Shown here: piece after piece, positions 42,801 through 49,896 of the stretch
Numbering within the stretch: position 1 is the stretch's first letter
Layout: the number at the start of each line of letters is the position of its first letter
Source: JAGVIE01 sp964520905
GTDB taxonomy: Bacteria > Bacteroidota > Ignavibacteria > UBA10030 > SZUA-254
Length of the DNA: 64,000 nucleotides
Direction of reading: 5' to 3'
Assembly (NCBI GenBank): GCA_964520905.1
Contig: CAZFQL010000010.1
Span: forward strand, 98,423 to 162,422
Notes under the pieces: generated by a model
What the model saw: the letters and a program-made list of their open reading frames with translations, nothing else
What the model was told of the DNA's origin: nothing
The model's database searches: none
Translations under genes and position numbers: made by a program

Positions 42801-42848
42801 GGTAGTCTCGGTTTAGTCTATGTTAGATTTTTGATTTCAGATTGCATA

Positions 42849-43196
42849 TTACAGGTACGGTGGTGAATCTTCTTTGACCGAATATGGTTTTTCGTGTATG
42901 TTCAGCACTGTTTGCATAAATTTAAAAATCATCTTGCAAACTTCTTCATAACCTTCGATTATTTCTTCGGCTGATGCATAAGCACGATTCAAATAGAGAA
43001 AAAATTCATTTTTATACTTTCGTAATGAATATCCCTCAACGATGTTAGAAGAAACAGATTTTGCTGAACGGCGAATTTGGCTTCCCTCTTCATACATTTC
43101 ATATTTCGGTAAAGTCAGAGTCATTGCATGTACTTTAACAGCAAGTTCATGACTTCTCTTATATATTTCAAGCTTTCTATATCCTTCATCTGTCAT
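42849..43196 (-). CDS. Four-helix-bundle (S23 / 23S rRNA intervening-sequence) protein, probably shortened
   Basis: 115 aa. YRKLEIYKRSHELAVKVHAMT, EEGSQIRRSAKSVSSNIVEGYS and NEFFLYLNRAYASAEEI are the first three helices of the S23 family. Usual members then continue for about 20 residues (E-T-x-x-H-L and so on) before a last helix. Here YEEVCKMIFKFMQTV follows at once, suggesting an in-frame internal loss. Family members assemble as pentamers and occur in rRNA intervening sequences, in DGRs and as orphans. Its place between cusA and cusB is unusual. Confidence 0.83.
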   Translation of the reverse strand: MTDEGYRKLEIYKRSHELAVKVHAMTLTLPKYEMYEEGSQIRRSAKSVSSNIVEGYSLRKYKNEFFLYLNRAYASAEEIIEGYEEVCKMIFKFMQTVLNIHEKPYSVKEDSPPYL

Positions 43197-43256
43197 AAAA
43201 TAATCCTTTCAAATATTTTTATTATAATTTGAAATCTGTAATCTCCAATCTACAAT

Positions 43257-44939
43257 CTATTTGACTATGATTTTTCCTTCAAGCATATCCATTCCGCAAT
43301 GAAATCTGTACACACCAGCTCGCTTCGGTGTAATTTCGATTGTGGTTGTTTTATGCGGAGTTAAATATTTCTTGATATTGAAATCAGGGAATACAACTTC
43401 ATCAGTGCATTTAGATTCGTCGTGGCGTTCAAAATGGATGGTAAGCTTTTGACCCTTTCGAGCGTGAATCTCAGAAGGAGAATATCCACCATCCACAATT
43501 ACTTTCACTTCGCTTTGCATTTGATGTCCTGAATGTTCCTCATTAGATTTTTGATTATTATCATCCGGTCGTTCCTTTTTTCCATCGTGTTGATGTCCGC
43601 CGGATGTGCCGCCGGGTTGCTGGAGCTGACTCTCCGATTCGAGCAAATATCCTCCCGAGGTTACAACGTTTTCATTTTCTTCAAGTCCTGAAAGAACTTC
43701 GATGAAAGATCCGCTGCTGATTCCAAGTGTTACATCACGAGGTTCAAATGTGTTTGGTTTAACTTCTATCCAAACAAGAGTTCTCTTCCCAGTATATAAA
43801 ACAGCGGTTGTAGGAACCACAAGCGCTGAAGATGATGGAACATGAATTTGCGCTTTCACATACATTTGTGGTTTCAACTTTCCGTTTGGATTTTCAAACT
43901 CAGTTCGAACCCTCACTGTTCTCGTTTCATTGTTGAGGACAGGATCTATAAATGTAACTTTGCCTTTGAATTTTTCATTTGGGTAAGATTCAGTTGTGAT
44001 TTGTACGGGATGATTCATCAAAATAAATCGAATGTCTTTCTCGTACACATCTAAATAAATCCACACTTTCGATAAGTCGGCAAGTTTGTATAGTATCATT
44101 CCTTCGTCCACATATTGTCCTTCCTGAATTTCTTTTGTGAGAACTGTGCCGGATATGGGCGAGAAATATGTCATCGTTGATTGTGTTTGTCTATTTTCTT
44201 CAATACCTGAAATTTGTTTTTCCGTCATTCCGAAATGGATACGCAATCTATCTTTTGATGCTTGTAGCATTAGAGATTGATTAGCGCCGGTTGAGTTCAG
44301 AGCGATAATAAATTCCTGTTGGGCAGAGACTAAATCGGGACTGTACAAATCAAACAACGGCTGACCTTGCTTCACTAATTCGCCTGTGAAATTGACATAG
44401 AGTTTTTCTATTCGCCCTCTGAACCGAGCAGTAACAGTTGTTTGTAATGGCTCTGCAAAGTCAACAACTCCGACGACAGATATTTCTTTATTGATGTCCT
44501 GACGTGTAACCGTTGTCGTGGAGACATTTGCAATTACACGCTGCGACGCCGAGAGACTAACCTGCTGCAAGTTTTTAATTTCATCATCCGACGCATCTTG
44601 CATTTTTGTTTTCTTTACCAAAGCCATTCCGCAAACAGGGCAGGCACCCGGACGGTCCGAGACGACGGATGGATGCATGGGGCAGGTGTAGTAACTTTTT
44701 TCTTCTGATGTTTGCTGGCTTGACGTTTCTGGTTGTGCCTCGTCTGCATAGACAGGAGTTCTCTCCATTCCCATCGGAGATTTACCGGGATGATCGCTGC
44801 GGTCGCCGGGAAGCATAGAATCTGTCCAGTAGAGAATTTTACGCTCAGGTTTAGATGGAAATATTTTCGGATAGAAATACATTCCTGCTAAACCTACCAC
44901 GACAATGATAAGTACACTGATGATAATATTTTTTTTCAT
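43257..44939 (-). CDS. cusB: RND efflux adaptor CusB with N-terminal HMBD and C-terminal cupredoxin domain
   Basis: 560 aa. N-terminal anchor helix, then KILYWTDSMLPGDRSDHPGKSPMGM (typical CusB metal-binding N-terminus), one HMBD copy (YTCPMHPSVVSDRPGACPVCGM), then the adaptor body (about 120-450: coiled hairpin, lipoyl and barrel parts, e.g. YFSPISGTVLTKEIQEGQYV). After a His-rich linker (GGHQHDGKKERPDDNN) comes a full cupredoxin-like domain (about 475-560; DESKCTDEVVFPDFNIKKYLTP, YRFHCGMDMLEGKIIV). The periplasmic bridge of the Cus pump; the C-terminal fusion is uncommon. Confidence 0.92.
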   Translation of the reverse strand: MKKNIIISVLIIVVVGLAGMYFYPKIFPSKPERKILYWTDSMLPGDRSDHPGKSPMGMERTPVYADEAQPETSSQQTSEEKSYYTCPMHPSVVSDRPGACPVCGMALVKKTKMQDASDDEIKNLQQVSLSASQRVIANVSTTTVTRQDINKEISVVGVVDFAEPLQTTVTARFRGRIEKLYVNFTGELVKQGQPLFDLYSPDLVSAQQEFIIALNSTGANQSLMLQASKDRLRIHFGMTEKQISGIEENRQTQSTMTYFSPISGTVLTKEIQEGQYVDEGMILYKLADLSKVWIYLDVYEKDIRFILMNHPVQITTESYPNEKFKGKVTFIDPVLNNETRTVRVRTEFENPNGKLKPQMYVKAQIHVPSSSALVVPTTAVLYTGKRTLVWIEVKPNTFEPRDVTLGISSGSFIEVLSGLEENENVVTSGGYLLESESQLQQPGGTSGGHQHDGKKERPDDNNQKSNEEHSGHQMQSEVKVIVDGGYSPSEIHARKGQKLTIHFERHDESKCTDEVVFPDFNIKKYLTPHKTTTIEITPKRAGVYRFHCGMDMLEGKIIVK

Positions 44940-45035
44940 ATCTAATTCCTTCTACTCGTACTTTGTTCTTCGTTCTTTGTTATTTGTAATTAGTCATTTG
45001 TGATTAGATCATCTGAAATCTGACATCTAAAATCT

Positions 45036-46286
45036 TCACAAAATTTCTTCGATGTCTCTGCAGCCGATTTCTTTCTCAAGGTCTGCAAGTGTTTGTTCAA
45101 ACTCCATGCGTTTCATTAAGAATTCCATCTTAAACATCACTAACATCCTATAAGAATCGATGAGCATCAGAAAATCTGTGCGACCTGTTTGATAATTCGT
45201 TAGTGTAGCGCTTAGAGCTTGTTCGGATTGCGGAATTATACTTTCGCGGTAAAGGTCGTACTGACTCTTAAGTGAAACTGCTTTTGTGTAAAAATCTTTT
45301 ACTCTTGATAGAAGCATATTTCGTTCGTCATTATACATCGCTGTTGATTTCCTGATGTTTGCATATGCTTCTTCAACCCGTGCGTTGGCTTTTCCTAAAG
45401 TCCAGAATGAAAACGGGAGCGAGACTCCGGCTGCCAAACTCCATCCCCGAAAGCCGGTCATTGGTGAGCTTACGTACTCAACTCCTAATTTGAAATCGGG
45501 AAGATATTCTAACTTGGCAAGATGAAGCATCTCGCGGTCTTGTTCTACCATTAGTGAGTCACTTCGTAAACGTGAGCATCGTTTCAGGGCGGCTTCTTGA
45601 ACCTGTGTGATATCAACATTAAACTGTATCGTATCGGGGGCGATTGCTTGACCGGTAAACTCAGATATATTCCGGTTCAATAATTGCGCTAACATTGCAA
45701 GCATACCTGTTTCTTTTTGTTCGAGTGTTAATCGGTCATTTTCAAACTTGGTAAGTTCAACTTGTGCTTTGAGGATATCTTGCATTGTAACTTTCCCGAC
45801 CGAGTATTGTAACCGAGCGATCTCTATGAACTGTTGCATGAGTTTTTTGTTTTCGTCATTAAGCGTTAATGCTTTCTGAATGTACCAAAGCTCGTAGAAA
45901 GTAGATTTAACGCGCATAATTACTTCCACAGATTTCTCGTTGTATTCTTGCTGATATCTCTGTGCTGCGATGTCCGCTGCTTTTCCCATTGATGAAAGTT
46001 TTCCTGGGAATGGAAACATCTGCATAAGCTCAACATTTGCCCACATTGCTTCGTTTGGTTTCAAGCCCTGCATCTCCATCAATCTGAATGTCAATTCAGG
46101 ATTGTCGAGTGATTTTACTTGCGGCACCTTAGCTTCAGCCGCTTCAATCTGATGGCTTTGGGCTTTAAGCTGTAAATTATTTTCAAGAGCTTCATCGATT
46201 AGTTCATTTAACTCAAGCTTTGGCTTTTCCTGAGCGAGCATCAACGATGCAGACATAATCAGATACAGAAATAAAATCTTTTTCAT
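45036..46286 (-). CDS. cusC: TolC-family outer-membrane channel CusC
   Basis: 416 aa. Signal peptide (LFLYLIMSASLMLA^Q), then two OEP repeats of long helices: LELNELIDEALENNLQLKAQSHQIEAAEAKV and, about 200 residues later, QVQEAALKRCSRLRSDSLM. DFKLGVEYVSSP and GWSLAAGVSLPF are the strands of the barrel. Forms the outer-membrane exit for the CusAB pump. First of the three core genes, cusC-cusB-cusA, in the minus-strand operon. Confidence 0.92.
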   Translation of the reverse strand: MKKILFLYLIMSASLMLAQEKPKLELNELIDEALENNLQLKAQSHQIEAAEAKVPQVKSLDNPELTFRLMEMQGLKPNEAMWANVELMQMFPFPGKLSSMGKAADIAAQRYQQEYNEKSVEVIMRVKSTFYELWYIQKALTLNDENKKLMQQFIEIARLQYSVGKVTMQDILKAQVELTKFENDRLTLEQKETGMLAMLAQLLNRNISEFTGQAIAPDTIQFNVDITQVQEAALKRCSRLRSDSLMVEQDREMLHLAKLEYLPDFKLGVEYVSSPMTGFRGWSLAAGVSLPFSFWTLGKANARVEEAYANIRKSTAMYNDERNMLLSRVKDFYTKAVSLKSQYDLYRESIIPQSEQALSATLTNYQTGRTDFLMLIDSYRMLVMFKMEFLMKRMEFEQTLADLEKEIGCRDIEEIL

Positions 46287-46410
46287 AATTCCTCATAAAA
46301 ATATTACTGAGCTAAATTCGTCATTTAGATTAAATTGACGATAAATCAATAAAACATAACAACATCATTGACAAAAGTCAATAATGCAACGTATCAAACT
46401 ATTTTGAGGA

Positions 46411-46818
46411 TTAAATCAGTAGTGAAGAGGTGAAGATCGGTATGTCTTCGATGAGAGGGGGTGAGTGGATACCGCTTAAAAATATTTTTGAAACATGTTG
46501 GAAATCAATACTCGGTGAAGTATGGAGTATTGGAGTAATGGAGTATTGAAGTTTTGTTACATCATTCTTTTCTGTTTGCAGAAACTCAGTCTGGTTGCGA
46601 TCAGCGGCAATAATTGTTTTGCAGCAAGAAGATTCCGTTTTAGAAATTTGTAAATTGCCGGCGTCCATTTTATCTGTATCGCACATACCGCATGAATTGC
46701 TCGAAACTGTTTCCATCATTTTGCAATAATGCAAAACGACCGGTAGCCCGATGTTGAAAACCGAAAAGATTCCAGCAAGAAGAATAGCAACCGAGCGATA
46801 TTTAGATGAGTTTACCAT
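46411..46818 (-). CDS. HYC-CC-PP family exported protein
   Basis: 135 aa. Signal-like N-terminus (SVAILLAGIFSVFNIGLPVVLHYC) with the family's H-Y-C (30-32), then C-G-M-C, a CC pair (65-66, SSCCKT) and a PP pair (HSPPLIED) near the C-terminus. That order is the hallmark of a small exported family of Bacteroidota-like genomes, often at the head of heavy-metal operons. Probably a metal-binding periplasmic protein; function not established. Confidence 0.78.
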   Translation of the reverse strand: MVNSSKYRSVAILLAGIFSVFNIGLPVVLHYCKMMETVSSNSCGMCDTDKMDAGNLQISKTESSCCKTIIAADRNQTEFLQTEKNDVTKLQYSITPILHTSPSIDFQHVSKIFLSGIHSPPLIEDIPIFTSSLLI

Positions 46819-46997
46819 GTTATTAATTGTAACACTACTTTTGTACGATTAATTCCTTCTTAAGATACAATAATTTTTGAGAAAGACAAAATACGGAGAT
46901 CACAACCGATAAAATAATCTTATATGGATAATAGATGGATATTCAGTTTTTGAAATGGAGTAGAGAAAAGCTATATTTTGTCCATGAAAAGAGAACT

Positions 46998-48911
46998 ATG
47001 TCCAAAGCGATAAACCCCGTCCTTATTGCCGCGCGTGAATTATCTATTCGTTTCGGTGAGCAGGTTGTTTTGAATAACGCAACAATGAGCGTTCATCAAT
47101 CCGACAGAATCGGCTTGATCGGAAACAATGGTTCAGGTAAATCGACGCTGCTAAAAATTATTGCAGATATGATGGAACCGGATTCAGGAACGGTGACACG
47201 AAGGAGAAACATCATGATAGGATACCTCTCACAAGACTTTCAACTCGATCCTGCATTATCGGTGTACGAGAATATTCTGGAGGGAGCACACGATGTCATC
47301 GCGATTCTCAGGGAATACGAGTCGCTTCCACCTACATCAGAAAAACGACATCTTCTTGAGGCATACATTCATCATAGGGACGGATGGAATTTAGAAAACA
47401 GGATTGAAACGGCAATGCACTCGCTAAATGCGCCTGAGAAAAATCGTGATATTATGACGCTCTCCGGCGGAGAGAAACGCCGTGTAGCGTTGTGCAAAGC
47501 AATTATCTCACGCCCCGATCTCCTCATCCTCGACGAACCGACAAATCACCTTGATACCCAATCAATAGAATGGATGGAGGAATTTTTAGAGAAATACTCA
47601 GGTGCATGTCTCTTTGTTACACACGATAGATATTTTCTCGATTCAATTGCGACACGGATTATCGAACTTGTGAATGGTGTTTGTTACTCGCACACCGGTA
47701 ATTACACCGACTTCATGCTTGATAAAGCTGAGCGTGAATCGCAATTAGAGACGGAAGAAAGGAAGAGAAACCGTTTTCTGCTCCGTGAGCTTGAATGGGT
47801 GCGCAAGGGACCACGGGCACGGCGAACCAAATCGAAAAGCCGGCTAAGCAAATATTTTGAGGAAGCTGAGAAGAAAGGGCATGAACCGGAGGCGGAAGTT
47901 GAGTTGATTATCCCGCCTGCATCTGTTCTTGGATCAAAAATTCTGAACTTGAAGAATGTTGGGATTGAGCTTGGTGGTAAAAAACTATTTACTAAAGTGG
48001 ATTTCAATTTCGACAGGACAAGGAAGCTTGGCATTATCGGTCGTAACGGTCTTGGCAAAACCACGCTATTGAAAATCATACTTGGTGAATTGCACCCAAC
48101 TGAAGGTCATGCGGAAGTCGGCGATAGAACAATCTTTAACTACATCGATCAATCACGTTTGGCACTGAACGATGATAACACTGTCTTACAGGAAATTGGA
48201 GAAGGCAACGAGTGGATTATCTTTGGCGAAGAACGTCTGACGGTTTGGAAATATCTGCGGCGATTTCTGTTTGATGATGACAGGATGCAGACAAAGGTTG
48301 GGAAACTTTCCGGCGGTGAGCGGAGCCGTCTGTTATTGGCAAAGATATTGAAAAATGGCGGCAACTTCCTGATCTTAGATGAACCGACAAACGATCTCGA
48401 CCTGTCGACATTGCGTGTTCTTGAAGAAGCTCTTTCTGCATTCGATGGATGTGTTATAGCAGTGAGCCATGACCGGTATTTTCTGAACCGTGTGTGCAAT
48501 GGTATTCTTGCCTTTGAAGGAGACGGTCCCAATGGGACAGGTTATGTACATTTCAGTGAAGGCGATTACGATTATTACTTAGAGAAACGCAACGCCCGTT
48601 TAGCAGAGGCAGAGGGGAAGTCCGCTGAAGCGAAACAGCAAGACGTGCAGTCGAAACTGCAGACCAAAAAGCCAAAGAAAAAATTAAGCTGGAAAGACGC
48701 AAAAGAATTAGAGACAATTGAGCAGGGAATTATCCGCGCCGAGGAAGATGTGGAACGCATTGAGGGAATCTTCTCTGCGCACGATTTCTACGACCAGCAT
48801 GGGGAGCATACTGTGAAATTGACCAAAGAACTTGCCGCAACGAAAGAACAACTTGAGCGCCTCTATGCCCGATGGCATGAGCTTGAGGAATTAAGGACGG
48901 GGGTGCAATGA
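46998..48911 (+). CDS. ABC-F ATPase (Uup-like)
   Basis: About 637 aa. Two ABC domains: Walker A GNNGSGKST / signature LSGGEKRRV / Walker B LLILDEPTNHLD, and Walker A GRNGLGKTT / LSGGERSRL / FLILDEPTNDLD, joined by a ~80-residue linker (RFLLRELEWVRKGPRARRTKSKSR). The C-terminal ~80 residues are a charged coiled coil (LETIEQGIIRAEEDVERIE...), as in Uup, which binds DNA/ribosome-like structures. The frame opens at 46935, but ATG 46998 starts the conserved part. The last 17 codons recur at 49335 and 49759. Confidence 0.92.
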   Translation: MSKAINPVLIAARELSIRFGEQVVLNNATMSVHQSDRIGLIGNNGSGKSTLLKIIADMMEPDSGTVTRRRNIMIGYLSQDFQLDPALSVYENILEGAHDVIAILREYESLPPTSEKRHLLEAYIHHRDGWNLENRIETAMHSLNAPEKNRDIMTLSGGEKRRVALCKAIISRPDLLILDEPTNHLDTQSIEWMEEFLEKYSGACLFVTHDRYFLDSIATRIIELVNGVCYSHTGNYTDFMLDKAERESQLETEERKRNRFLLRELEWVRKGPRARRTKSKSRLSKYFEEAEKKGHEPEAEVELIIPPASVLGSKILNLKNVGIELGGKKLFTKVDFNFDRTRKLGIIGRNGLGKTTLLKIILGELHPTEGHAEVGDRTIFNYIDQSRLALNDDNTVLQEIGEGNEWIIFGEERLTVWKYLRRFLFDDDRMQTKVGKLSGGERSRLLLAKILKNGGNFLILDEPTNDLDLSTLRVLEEALSAFDGCVIAVSHDRYFLNRVCNGILAFEGDGPNGTGYVHFSEGDYDYYLEKRNARLAEAEGKSAEAKQQDVQSKLQTKKPKKKLSWKDAKELETIEQGIIRAEEDVERIEGIFSAHDFYDQHGEHTVKLTKELAATKEQLERLYARWHELEELRTGVQ

Positions 48912-48912
48912 A
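48858..48912 (+). repeat. Direct repeat A: ABC-F gene 3' end
   Basis: The last 17 codons and stop (R-L-Y-A-R-W-H-E-L-E-E-L-R-T-G-V-Q). Two further copies follow at 49335-49384 and 49759-49814. Confidence 0.92.
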
Positions 48913-49024
48913 CCTACTTGTGAGACGTTCGCTAATTTGTGAATATCTTAATTGTTAGTATATTTCTAATCAATTGCCATTTATGTAAGTGTGCATGAAA
49001 ATTGTGTAACCATGGGAAACATAA

Positions 49025-49396
49025 ATGATAAAAAAGAACAAGATACAAAAAGAAATCAATGTAGTTCCAGAAGTTATAGAGCGGAGAATATTGCTTATTC
49101 GCGGGCAGAAGGTTATGCTGGATTTTCACCTTGCCGAGTTGTACGACGTAGAAACCAAAACGCTGAAACGGGCGGTTAAGAGAAACCTTGATAGATTTCC
49201 GACGGACTTCATGTTTGCACTTACACCGGATGAGTACACACCTTTAAGGTACCAATTTGGCACCTTAAAGAGAGGGGCGCATTCCAAGTACCATCCAAAT
49301 ATGTTTACAGAAATCATGGCGCACAGTGCGTTTTCTTATGCCGATGGCATGAACTTGAGGAATTACGAACGGGGATACAATGAAGTGGCTTGCTAA
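49025..49396 (+). pseudogene. Truncated ORF6N-domain gene fused to ABC-F tail copy
   Basis: 123 codons. Residues 1-95 are a good ORF6N domain (VIERRILLIRGQKVMLDFHLAELYDVETKTLKRAVKRNLDRFPTDFMFALT, then HSKYHPNMFTE), a phage/plasmid DNA-binding domain. It ends at F-T-E, just before the conserved continuation, and runs into a different frame of the ABC-F tail repeat (YADGMNLRNYERGYNE). The C-terminal partner domain is missing. Probably inactive. Confidence 0.78.
49335..49384 (+). repeat. Direct repeat B: ABC-F 3' end, second copy
   Basis: TATGCCGATGGCATGAACTT and onward matches copy A with one base deleted and a few changes. It forms the last codons of the ORF6N fragment. Confidence 0.88.
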
Positions 49397-49488
49397 TCTC
49401 ATTAGCATTTTTTATTTTGTTGCAGGTTTGATGATGCAGAATATTTCGGACCACAATTTTTTATGATTTGAATAGAGGCGGAGTAGAC

Positions 49489-49719
49489 ATGGCTACGAAA
49501 AAGCAAACAATCAATGTTAAAGGTACGGATGTAACAATCATACAGGTAAATGAGACTGATTACATTTCATTGACCGACATGATTAAGACATTCGGCGATG
49601 AGAGCATTATTTATAACTGGTTGAGAAATAGAAACACAATCGAATTCTTGGGCATTTGGGAACAAATTCACAACACTCATTTTAACCCTCTCGAATTCGA
49701 GGGGTTTAAAAAACAATAA
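49489..49719 (+). pseudogene. Truncated KilA-N-domain gene
   Basis: 76 codons: NVKGTDVTIIQVNETDYISLTDMIKTF and YNWLRNRNTIEFLGIWEQIHNTHFNPLEFEGFKKQ are the first ~70 residues of a KilA-N domain protein. Normal members continue with a conserved 'F.LS.K.WI..T.AIGL' part, which is absent; the frame stops at once. GGCGGAG precedes the ATG at 49489. Followed 40 bases later by repeat C. Confidence 0.78.
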
Positions 49720-49758
49720 TAAATTGAAATAAGAATGCTTGACAACGAAACAAACATA

Positions 49759-49814
49759 CGCCTCTATGCCCGATGGCATGAGCTTGTGGAATTACGGGCG
49801 AGGATTGAATGAAT
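49759..49814 (+). repeat. Direct repeat C: ABC-F 3' end, third copy
   Basis: Still in frame as R-L-Y-A-R-W-H-E-L-V-E-L-R-A-R-I-E and stop; nearly identical to copy A over the first 30 bases, then more diverged. Confidence 0.9.
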
Positions 49815-49896
49815 ACTGAGATAAAAACCATCAAGGGCGAAGAAAAGAAATGAGCTACATCTTATGATTACATATCAATTAGTGGAGGAATAATAA

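Noticed and set aside
49025..49396. ORF6N gene as an intact small DNA-binding protein
   Set aside because: The conserved continuation after F-T-E is missing and the C-terminus is made of a frame-shifted ABC-F tail copy.
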